A stretch of 14,476 nt of DNA, taken from a bacterium (GTDB taxonomy: Bacteria; B130-G9). The translations under genes were made by a program, and so were the position numbers. Under the pieces are notes generated by a model, which saw nothing but the letters and a program-made list of their open reading frames with translations, had not been told where the DNA came from and searched no databases. The DNA lies in contig DATLAJ010000007.1 in assembly GCA_035527515.1 (NCBI GenBank), forward strand, positions 1-14,476. Direction: 5' to 3'. Of the stretch, positions 7,932-14,225 are shown piece by piece (position 1 is the first letter of the stretch; the number at the start of each line of letters is the position of its first letter).

Positions 7932-8267
7932 ATGGACCGCCAACCGTCAACTCGTGCTTCGCAGAGTAGCACTGCCAACCGTCAACGTAAAACACACTGG
8001 ACGGACGACTTCTTCGAGGCGCAGTTCGGGAGGGTGTTGGCGACCAGGTCGCCGGAAATAACTCAGAGGCAGGTTGATTTCATCATTGAGAAGACCGGCA
8101 TTCACCCCGGAGCGAGTGTGCTGGACGTCTGTTGTGGCTACGGAAGGCACTCGATAGAGCTCGCCAGAAGAGGTTACGAAGTCGTTGGCATTGATCGGTT
8201 TGGAAACTACCTAAATGAGGCGCGGAGACAGGCTGCCTCAGAGAATGCTGGCGTCGAGGCGATGTAG
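7932..8267 (+). pseudogene. N-terminal fragment of a class I SAM-dependent methyltransferase
   Basis: The ORF has 111 codons. After a polar lead it contains a helix (QRQVDFIIEKTG), then SAM-binding motif I (VLDVCCGYGRHSIELA, about 63-78) and motif II with its acidic residue (GYEVVGID). It stops soon after, within the next helix. Class I methyltransferases of this kind are normally about 230-270 residues, so the acidic motif III region, motif IV and the substrate half are missing. The stop lies exactly in a copy of the sequence that ends the argS remnant 327 bp downstream. The start has no good Shine-Dalgarno site. A 13-base direct repeat (GCCAACCGTCAAC) lies within the first 20 codons. It is most likely a non-functional remnant. 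Confidence 0.7.
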
Positions 8268-8381
8268 AGCGGCCGCGCTGGGTGCAGGTTGCGGCGAGAC
8301 TGGCCAGGGCCTCCCACGTTTTGGCTCCCCGCTCGGTCCGATTGCCGCACGAGACCTTCCGCGCGATGACGGCCGGCCTAA
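8268..8381. other. Unrecognised segment between two gene fragments
   Basis: This G+C-rich stretch separates the methyltransferase fragment from the argS remnant. I translated all forward frames and found no methyltransferase or ArgRS motif. Long open frames on both strands here look like high-G+C shadows. It is probably degraded DNA. Confidence 0.4.
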
Positions 8382-8594
8382 GTCGAGCGCTCAGCCGCAA
8401 AGCTCGAGCCGCACAACGTCTGCTACTACTTAATCGACCTCGCCTCCGATTTCCACAGCTACTACAACAAGACGAAGGTCCTGACCGACGACCCCGCACT
8501 CACAAGCGCGCGCCTCGCCCTGTCCGCCGCCGTCCGCCAGGTCATCGCCAACGGCCTCGCCCTCATCGGCGTCTCCGCCCCGGAGGCGATGTGA
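8382..8594 (+). pseudogene. argS: 3' remnant of arginyl-tRNA synthetase (C-terminal anticodon-binding domain)
   Basis: Reading from 8382 to the TGA at 8592-8594 gives 70 codons. They match the end of class I Arg[12 protein letters not shown], then [15 protein letters not shown], then SARLAL, then [10 protein letters not shown], ending GVSAPEAM. This is the DALR anticodon-binding helix bundle with the conserved C-terminal 'G(I/V)xAPExM'. Just upstream the frame closes at a TAA (8379-8381), so there is no start and no catalytic domain (HIGH/KMSKS). G+C is about 75% in the line 8521-8580, unlike the genes on either side. ArgRS is essential, so a full copy must be elsewhere and this is a truncated duplicate or rearrangement scar. 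Confidence 0.88.
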
Positions 8595-8798
8595 GCGGCA
8601 GCCGGAAACAGGGCGCGCAGGGGTGTGGTCTCAGACCCGCCAGTTCTCCTGGCTTCCAAGTAAAACCGCTCCTATCTCGATATCGGGGTACGCCAGGTTA
8701 GCGCCAACAGACCTCTCAAAACAAAGAAGTTGACGACACCGGGATTATTCGGTGTAATAGCTTCTCCCAAACTGAAACGAGAGGTTAGGCGCCCTTCG
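8595..8798. other. Leader region of the DUF4062/TPR cassette
   Basis: There is no gene here. It holds a small 5-bp stem-loop (GCCAG at 8639-8643, CTGGC at 8649-8653) with no T-run, and the promoter described separately. G+C falls across this stretch from the argS debris towards the cassette. Confidence 0.4.
8730..8758 (+). promoter_or_regulatory. Sigma70-type promoter of the DUF4062/TPR operon
   Basis: TTGACG (8730-8735, 5/6) and TGTAAT (8753-8758, 5/6) are separated by exactly 17 bp. Transcription would start near 8765, giving a leader of about 33 bases before ATG 8799. The TTG at 8730, in frame with the gene, is thereby better explained as the -35 box than as a start codon. Confidence 0.6.
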
Positions 8799-9347
8799 AT
8801 GGAAAAGGTCAAGATTATGGTTAGCTCGACCCAGGATGATCTACAGGCAGAAAGGGACGCTGCCCAAGAGGTCATTGAGAAGCTCGGCCATAAGTGTCTT
8901 AGATCGGAAACCCATCCTTGCTTTGGGGAGAGCCCCTGCAACGTTTGTCTCGAGATGGCGAAAACTTGCCATATCTACATAGGGATTTTCGGCAAGAGAT
9001 ATGGCTTTGTGCCTGAAGGCGAGGAAATTTCCATTACAGAGCTTGAATATCGGCGGGCTCGCGAGCATCACCCATCAAAGATCCTAGTCTATATCAAGGA
9101 GGAGGAGGAGTACGAGGACGCTCAGGCGAACTTTCTCGAAGAGGTTCAGAACTTCAAGATGGGTTACTTCAGGCGTCCCAAGTTCAAGTCTGCGGAAGAA
9201 TTGAAACCTCAGATACGTGCTGACGTAAGATATTGGATTTGCATGAAAATCGCCGAGTCGTTCGATAAGGATAAAAAGATCCAGATTTTGACAGCTGAAA
9301 ACGCATACTTGAATGAGGCTTTGGAAGTGTACAAGCGAACTACCTAA
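8799..9347 (+). CDS. DUF4062 domain protein
   Basis: The product is 182 residues, almost entirely one DUF4062 domain. The first strand and turn read KIMVSSTQDDLQAERD (5-20; the hallmark VSST..DL..ERD). A cysteine-rich stretch follows (Cys 33, 41, 47, 50, 57), then HIYIGIFGKRYGFVP (about 58-72) and the ISITELEYRRA motif (77-87), then a strand KILVYIKEEEE. The fold is probably a Rossmann/TIR-like alpha-beta sandwich. In bacteria and animals the domain is generally N-terminal in STAND proteins (NTPase plus TPR or WD repeats), where it is thought to act as effector or signalling module; its biochemical activity is not settled. Here it stands alone, with the TPR part encoded by the next gene. ATG 8799 is preferred over TTG 8730; the SD is weak (GAGAGG/AGG). 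Confidence 0.85.
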   Translation: MEKVKIMVSSTQDDLQAERDAAQEVIEKLGHKCLRSETHPCFGESPCNVCLEMAKTCHIYIGIFGKRYGFVPEGEEISITELEYRRAREHHPSKILVYIKEEEEYEDAQANFLEEVQNFKMGYFRRPKFKSAEELKPQIRADVRYWICMKIAESFDKDKKIQILTAENAYLNEALEVYKRTT

Positions 9348-9348
9348 G

Positions 9349-10740
9349 ATGATGGAACCCGAAGTCAAAGAACGTATTCAGGAAGCAGCCGCCAAACTAT
9401 CGAAGGGCGATGTTGTCGAAGCCTACGGACTGCTCCAGATTGCCCTGAACCAAGCCCGATCTGACAATAACCGAAATGGGGAAGCGGCGGCGTTGCACTT
9501 CATGGGAATGGCGTCAGTGGACCTTGGGCGTATTGAAGAGGCTTCTTCGCTTTACCAGAAAGCACTCAGTATTAGGAGGGAACTCAATGATCGGCCAAGT
9601 GAGGCTGCAACCCTAAATCAACTGGGCATAGCCCTGTTCTATCAGAATCATATTGATGAGGCCCTGAGATGTCTTAAAGACGCGCTGCAGATCGCAGATG
9701 AGACGGGTGACGAGCTTGGTCAGGCTGCCTCAGCTCACCAGCTCGGCGTTGTGTATCAGAAGCTTGGTAAAATCCAAGAGGCCAAGGAGTTCTTTGAAAG
9801 AGCTCTCTCAATTGCCGAACGCAGAAAGGACCAGCAAATAAAGGCGAGTGCCTTGCATCAATTGGGGATCATTCAACAGCAACGTGGCGACCATAAGCGC
9901 GCCGAAGAGTCTTTCAAGAAGACATTGGCGATTCAAGAAGGTATTGGTGATCAGATAGGACAGGCTGCTGCGATGCACCAGCTCGGCACGATTGATCAGG
10001 AACAAGGACGGCTTAATGACGCTGCTAGATGGTTCGGTAGGGCTCTCGAGATTGCAGAGCAGTTGGGTAATCTCCGAGGGCAATCAGTCACTCTCTACAA
10101 TTTGGGAAGTCTCCTCGTAACAAAAGGCGAGCTGGACCAAGCCATGAGTCATTTGAGAGCCAGTATGGATATCGCTGAGCGGCTCAACGACCAAATGATG
10201 GTCGCCAAGGCTCTAAACCAGATGGGGCATATTTACCTCGGAAAGAGTGAGCTGGATAAGGCAGAACAGTCATTCAGAAACAGCCTTGAGGTCTTTGAGC
10301 GTTTTGCCGGCCCGAGGAGTAAGGACACTGCGATGGCGATTAACAACGTTGGGGCCGTACTATCGCTTCAGGGCCGAGCGGGCGAGGCTGAGCCGTTGAT
10401 GTTGCAGTCTGCGGAAGTATCACACGAGATTGATGACTTCGACGGGGAAACGCGATATCTAATGAATCTAGCCAGATTGAAATTTCAACAGGAGGCTTTT
10501 GAGGAGGCGATTCGCTTTCTGAAGCGAGCCCTGGCGCCGGCTGGAAATCTGGATGATCCCGGTGCACTTGGCAGTGTATATACGGCACTGACCGCTGCAT
10601 ACCTGCGTTTGCATAGGACTGATGAAGCCAAAGAGGCATTAAAGAACTCAATTCCGATGTTGGAGAGAGCCAATTCAGACAATCTTGCGAAAGCAAAAGC
10701 CTTGCTGAAGCAACTCGAGGAATCCACAGACTCACGCTAG
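9349..10740 (+). CDS. TPR repeat protein (ten 40-residue repeats), partner of the DUF4062 protein
   Basis: The product is 463 residues, soluble, with no signal peptide or membrane segment. Ten repeats with a very regular 40-residue period run from about residue 45 to 450, marked by HFMG, NQLG, HQLG (three times), YNLG, NQMG, NNVG, MNLA and TALT at positions near 50, 90, 130, 170, 210, 250, 290, 332, 372 and 412. Each is followed by A-x-x-x-[FY/L]-x-x-AL helix-B residues. This 40-residue type (as in kinesin light chain, LGN and bacterial STAND sensors) forms a superhelical peptide- or protein-binding surface. The start ATG (9349 or 9352) is 1 base after the DUF4062 stop, so translation is probably coupled; an ATG at 9313 lacks an SD. 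G+C is about 47-48% in two lines counted (9361-9420 and 9781-9840). The likely role is sensor or scaffold for the DUF4062 protein. Confidence 0.85.
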   Translation: MMEPEVKERIQEAAAKLSKGDVVEAYGLLQIALNQARSDNNRNGEAAALHFMGMASVDLGRIEEASSLYQKALSIRRELNDRPSEAATLNQLGIALFYQNHIDEALRCLKDALQIADETGDELGQAASAHQLGVVYQKLGKIQEAKEFFERALSIAERRKDQQIKASALHQLGIIQQQRGDHKRAEESFKKTLAIQEGIGDQIGQAAAMHQLGTIDQEQGRLNDAARWFGRALEIAEQLGNLRGQSVTLYNLGSLLVTKGELDQAMSHLRASMDIAERLNDQMMVAKALNQMGHIYLGKSELDKAEQSFRNSLEVFERFAGPRSKDTAMAINNVGAVLSLQGRAGEAEPLMLQSAEVSHEIDDFDGETRYLMNLARLKFQQEAFEEAIRFLKRALAPAGNLDDPGALGSVYTALTAAYLRLHRTDEAKEALKNSIPMLERANSDNLAKAKALLKQLEESTDSR

Positions 10741-10768
10741 CATCGCTAGCGCCATCGATCACAGGATC

Positions 10769-10791
10769 GCAGCTGCTAACCTCTCAGCTGC
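10769..10791. terminator. Possible hairpin between convergent genes
   Basis: A 7-bp perfect stem (GCAGCTG / CAGCTGC) with a 9-base loop lies between the TPR stop and the convergent methyltransferase and overlaps the latter's stop codon. There is no T-run on either side, so a terminator role is only suggested by position. Confidence 0.25.
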
Positions 10792-11722
10792 CGTCTCCTG
10801 AAGACAGATATTTCCCGGCCTTCTCATGGTCGGGGCCCGCGTCCGCTGTCAGCTCAAGTGGCTTTCTAAGGCGGCGGGCGATGCCGTCCACGTACCGGGG
10901 ATTGCGCTCGATCATGACGAAGTTGCGGTTGAGGGCCTTCGCGACGCAGCCTGTCGTTCCGGTGCCGGCCACCGGGTCAAGGACCAAGTCTCCTTCATTC
11001 GTGCTGACGAGGATGACACGCCTCAAGAGCTCTGCGGGCTTCTGCGTTGAGTGCAGCTTCTTGCCCTGATCGTCCTTTAGCCGCTGGCCGCCGGTGCATA
11101 TCGGCAGAACCCATACGTTCGCCCCAACGCTGCCGATCCCAAGCGCCTTCGCCGCATTCTTATTGAACGTGTATTTCTTGGCTCCTTTATCCTTGACGGC
11201 CCAGATGAGCGTCTCAGTCGCGTTTGTGAACCGAACGCCGAGCCAGTTCGGCATCGGGTTCGTCTTCACCCATATCACGTCGTTGAGCATCCAGTAACCG
11301 AGGTCCTGCATGATGCGCCCGATGCGAAAGATGCTGTGGTAGGTCGAGATGACCCAGACCGTCGCGTTCGGCTTCATAACCCGCTGAACCAGCCGCAGCA
11401 ACCTATCGATGTAGCGGTCGTATTCCTCAAACGAGGCGAACTTGTCCCACTCGTCAGAAACGCCATCAACGACGGTCTTCGCCTTCCATCGCTTGAGTTC
11501 CTTCTTCGGGAGCTGCAAAAAATAGGGAGGGTCGATGAACACCATGTCGAAGGTCTCCTCGGGAAGCTTCTCGAGCACTTCGAGGGCGTCACCCAGGATT
11601 ACCTTGTTTAGCGCCTCATCGAGACGATACTGCTTTCTCTCCGGAGCGTGCTCGATGACGAGCGAGCCTGATTCGCGGTTCGGGCGACCGGAGCCGCCGG
11701 CGTCTGCGCGTTCACTGGTCAT
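10784..11722 (-). CDS. Solitary beta-class DNA adenine methyltransferase, M.HinfI/CcrM-like (predicted GANTC)
   Basis: The product is 312 residues from ATG 11722 (GGAG 10 bases upstream); an upstream GTG at 11776 would add 18 non-conserved residues. The catalytic motif DPPY (64-67) precedes the SAM motif I DPVAGTGTTG (249-258), which is the beta-class order. Several segments match CcrM/M.HinfI as I recall them: DPPYFLQL, SDEWDKF, STYHSIFRIG, LNDVIWVKTNPMPN, ETLIWA, ICTGGQRLKD and HSTQKP. That implies N6-adenine methylation of GANTC. Motif I reads DPVAG where HinfI/CcrM have DPFFG. The C-terminal RAMA-type extension of CcrM is absent. No restriction endonuclease gene is adjacent, so a solitary regulatory or orphan enzyme is likely. 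G+C is about 68% in the line 10921-10980. Confidence 0.85.
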   Translation of the reverse strand: MTSERADAGGSGRPNRESGSLVIEHAPERKQYRLDEALNKVILGDALEVLEKLPEETFDMVFIDPPYFLQLPKKELKRWKAKTVVDGVSDEWDKFASFEEYDRYIDRLLRLVQRVMKPNATVWVISTYHSIFRIGRIMQDLGYWMLNDVIWVKTNPMPNWLGVRFTNATETLIWAVKDKGAKKYTFNKNAAKALGIGSVGANVWVLPICTGGQRLKDDQGKKLHSTQKPAELLRRVILVSTNEGDLVLDPVAGTGTTGCVAKALNRNFVMIERNPRYVDGIARRLRKPLELTADAGPDHEKAGKYLSSGDGS

Positions 11723-11788
11723 TCTGGGCTTTCTCCACAGAGGTTTAGCGTTGCCTCGGCATTCTGGTCCTCGCACATAGCTGCCGGG

Positions 11789-11817
11789 AATATAGAGGTT
11801 TAGGACGGCCTAATCAA
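11789..11817 (-). promoter_or_regulatory. Sigma70-type promoter of the DNA methyltransferase gene
   Basis: On the minus strand TTGATT (11812-11817, 4/6) and TATATT (11789-11794, 5/6) are spaced 17 bp. Transcription would begin near 11780, about 60 bases before ATG 11722. This supports that start over GTG 11776, which would be almost leaderless. Confidence 0.45.
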
Positions 11818-11947
11818 CCAAACAGGGCACGAGGCGTTTCCTACTCGAGCGGCGAGGGGGGTCTGCGAGCGGCATGAGTTCAACAACAGACGTTCGCGGT
11901 ATTATGGTAAGCTGGCAAATGATGATGGTCGTTTTGGGAGAGATGTT

Positions 11948-12904
11948 GTGAGAAGGATTGCCTGCGGGCTCTTGCTGGCGGTCGCCATTTTTATGCTTGC
12001 TGCGACCGCGGCCTACTCGCAGAACTACGTCGTCATGCCGGGACAATCGCTAAAGACCCAGCACTTCATCATCTACCACCCGGGGCCGCTTGGGGGCCTC
12101 GCCAGGTCAATGGCGGGAATCGCCGAAACCGCTTTCGTGGCCACCTGCCGGCAGATGGGCGTCAAACCTTTTGGGCAAAACATGGTCTTCGTGTGCGATT
12201 CTGACCGCGACTTCACCCAGTTTGGGCCGTCCGTAGGCCGAAGTTGGGCTGCTGGATTCGCCGTCCCAAGTCAGCGCAAGATAGTTCTGAGGTCTCCCTC
12301 GCTCGCCAAGACAGACCGCGAGCAGTTCATCAAGACGCTGAGGCACGAGATTTCGCACCTCGTCCTGCACCACGCCGTCGGCGACAACGTCCGCCTGCTG
12401 CCTCGCTGGTTCGATGAGGGCATGGCAATGCTGAACGCAGGGCAGTGGGAGTGGCTCCACAGCTGGGCTCTGTTTAGGATGGTCATCTTCTCAAAACCAA
12501 TCCCGTTCTCGGCGCTTCGCGAAAAGTTCCCCTCGGGCGCCTCGGACGCACGCCTCGCCTACGCCGAAAGCTACAACTTCTGCGTGTTCCTGCGAACTAC
12601 ACTCAAGAGGCGCGGGTTCGAGGCGCTCATCGCCGGCATTAGGGCAGGAGTCCCGCTTAAGACCCAGCTCGAACGGCTTTTCAGAATGCCGTTTCAGCGT
12701 ATCCAAGAGGTCTGGTACGAGAAGGTCAAGCACAAATACGGCGTCTATCCCGTTCTCACAAGCGCCGGCGTCTTCTGGTTCCTGGTCGCCCTGCTGGCAG
12801 TTCTCGCCTACCTACGCAAGCGGCGTTCCACGAAAGAGCGCCTCGCCGAAATGGAGGCGGAGGACGAGTTCATCGATCACGTTTTGGACCGCGAATACCA
12901 CTAA
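11948..12904 (+). CDS. Membrane-anchored zinc metallopeptidase, peptidase MA-like (gluzincin)
   Basis: The product is 318 residues. GTG start with GGGAG 7 bases upstream; the ATG at 11943 closes at once. Residues 1-24 form a signal peptide (hydrophobic core, then AAYS). The zinc site is the HEISH motif at 133-137 (HExxH), with WFDEG at 154-158 supplying the distal glutamate (Glu157) as in the peptidase MA family. Before it lies a typical 'F(V)CDSDRDF...' strand and loop. The C-terminal half is helical and ends in one transmembrane helix (about 273-290) followed by a basic then acidic cytoplasmic tail. The catalytic domain would therefore be in the periplasm, held to the inner membrane. Substrate unknown. 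No obvious partner gene is adjacent. Confidence 0.82.
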   Translation: MRRIACGLLLAVAIFMLAATAAYSQNYVVMPGQSLKTQHFIIYHPGPLGGLARSMAGIAETAFVATCRQMGVKPFGQNMVFVCDSDRDFTQFGPSVGRSWAAGFAVPSQRKIVLRSPSLAKTDREQFIKTLRHEISHLVLHHAVGDNVRLLPRWFDEGMAMLNAGQWEWLHSWALFRMVIFSKPIPFSALREKFPSGASDARLAYAESYNFCVFLRTTLKRRGFEALIAGIRAGVPLKTQLERLFRMPFQRIQEVWYEKVKHKYGVYPVLTSAGVFWFLVALLAVLAYLRKRRSTKERLAEMEAEDEFIDHVLDREYH

Positions 12905-12971
12905 CTGGTTCGGTGGAGGCGAGGCATGTCTTCTCTGGCTGGGGAGGCCGATTAGCCATGAATGAACAGGT

Positions 12972-13032
12972 GCAGCGAGTTTGATCACTTTGTCTCTGTG
13001 AAACTCTGCGTCTCGGTGGTGCATTTCTTTCA
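12972..13032. repeat. Possible dispersed intergenic repeat
   Basis: The intergenic stretch contains CTCTGTGAAACTCTGCGTCT followed by CGGTGGTG. From general knowledge this 'ctctgtg..ctctgcgtctc.gtggtg' string recurs in intergenic regions of many unrelated bacterial genomes. Here it is a single copy, so the assignment rests on recall. Confidence 0.35.
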
Positions 13033-13155
13033 GAAACTGTCAAGCATATACATGAGGGACAGTCGAAATAGGCCTTTCATTTTCGCGGTGTTTGAGGCAT
13101 AATATAGTGTTAGTCGTATTCTTTGTGCATTGATTATATTTGACGGGAGGTGGTG

Positions 13156-13587
13156 ATGAAAGAGATCATCGTGCTGGGCGTTGTGCTTATGCTGGTTGGC
13201 GGCTGGGCGCTGGCCGTCGATTGGGGTGACACCACGGGACGAGGCATGTTCCCATACTGGCAGACCGGCAGCGGGTGGTACACGATAGTTGTCTTCGTGA
13301 ACGGGTCCGAGGAGACCAGCGATGTGATTCACCTCCGTTTCCGCTCCATGCATGACTCCGCATGTAGCAGCACGATGGCCGATATGTTCAGCATCCGGGC
13401 TGGTGAGATGCTCATGTTCTCGACGTCTGGCAGCGTTCCAATCTTCATTCCGGTTACAGCGGGCTATGGATATATCCTGTTTCGTGTCGATAATGGCGAG
13501 CCCATTCAGGGGTATTGCGTAGTATATAATGGGATGACCGGCACGGGCTACGTTGTCCCGGCCGTTCCACAGGACCACGGCTTCTAG
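13156..13587 (+). CDS. Small secreted protein, tandem array copy 1
   Basis: The product is 143 residues. ATG 13156 has GGGAGG 5 bases upstream; two in-frame GTG codons at 13150 and 13153 overlap the SD and are not starts. Residues 1-20 form a signal peptide ending ALA, and the mature protein begins VDWGD. Its body alternates beta-type hydrophobic strands (WYTIVVFVNG, DVIHLRF, YGYILFRVDNG, YCVVYNG), suggesting a single beta-sandwich. The stretch between IH-RF and DMFSIRAGEM (about 63-75) is the least conserved part among copies. Cys70 in this loop and Cys121 in YCVVYNG could pair. The family is unknown to me; likely an exported or surface protein. Confidence 0.8.
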   Translation: MKEIIVLGVVLMLVGGWALAVDWGDTTGRGMFPYWQTGSGWYTIVVFVNGSEETSDVIHLRFRSMHDSACSSTMADMFSIRAGEMLMFSTSGSVPIFIPVTAGYGYILFRVDNGEPIQGYCVVYNGMTGTGYVVPAVPQDHGF

Positions 13588-13691
13588 CCAGGCGCCGGTC
13601 TGATGTGCTCGACGCTGATTTCGCTGGCCGCGGCATAATATAGTGTTAGTTGGATTCTTTGTGCATAGATTGCATTTGACGGGAGGTGGTG

Positions 13692-14117
13692 ATGAGAAAG
13701 ATCATGGTGCTGGGTGTCGCACTTATGCTGGTTGGCGGCTGGGCGCTGGCCGTCGATTGGGGGGACGCCACGGGACGAGGCATGTTCCCATACTGGCAAA
13801 CTGGCGGCGGCTGGTACACAATACTCGTCTTCGTGAACGGGTCTGAGGAGACCAGCGATGTGATTCACATCCGTTTCAGGGATCTTCATGGATCTCCATT
13901 TGGGCGCTCCGATATGTTCAGCATCCGGGCTGGTGAGATGCTCATGTTCTCGACGTCTCGGGACTTTCCAATCTGGATACCAGTGTCTGCGGGTTACGGA
14001 CATGTCCTGTTTCGTGTTGATAATGGCGGTTTCATTCAGGCCTATTGCGTAGTATATAATGGGACGACCGGCAGGGGCTTCACTGTCCCGGCCGTTCCAC
14101 AGGACCACGGCTTCTAG
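13692..14117 (+). CDS. Small secreted protein, tandem array copy 2
   Basis: The product is 141 residues, starting at ATG 13692 with GGGAGG 5 bases upstream. It is collinear with copy 1: same signal peptide (MLVGGWALA), VDWGDATGRG, GMFPYWQTG, FSIRAGEMLMFST, and the same C-terminal VPAVPQDHGF. The variable loop reads RDLHGSPFGRS, two residues shorter than in copy 1, and lacks the loop cysteine. Only Cys119 remains, so the possible disulfide of copies 1 and 3 cannot form here. Other substitutions are mostly conservative. Confidence 0.8.
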   Translation: MRKIMVLGVALMLVGGWALAVDWGDATGRGMFPYWQTGGGWYTILVFVNGSEETSDVIHIRFRDLHGSPFGRSDMFSIRAGEMLMFSTSRDFPIWIPVSAGYGHVLFRVDNGGFIQAYCVVYNGTTGRGFTVPAVPQDHGF

Positions 14118-14225
14118 CCAGGCGCCGGTCTGATGTGCTCGAGGCTGCTTTGGCTGGCCGCGGCATAATATAGTGTTAGTCGTATTCTTTGTGCATAGAT
14201 TGATTTTTGACGGGAGCTGATGGTG

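Noticed and set aside
8083-8499. 138-codon minus-strand frame over the methyltransferase/argS debris
   Set aside because: The composition is Arg/Ser/Ala-rich as in high-G+C shadow frames, and it runs antisense to recognisable methyltransferase and ArgRS sequence.
8282-8701. 139-codon plus-strand frame through the argS remnant
   Set aside because: It is out of frame with the clear ArgRS C-terminus and is rich in Arg/Pro, a typical shadow of G+C-rich coding DNA.
13132-13145. Bacteroidota-type -7 motif (TATATTTG) before array copy 1
   Set aside because: The motif directly abuts the Shine-Dalgarno site, leaving no room for a leader, and the TA is lost in copies 2 and 3.
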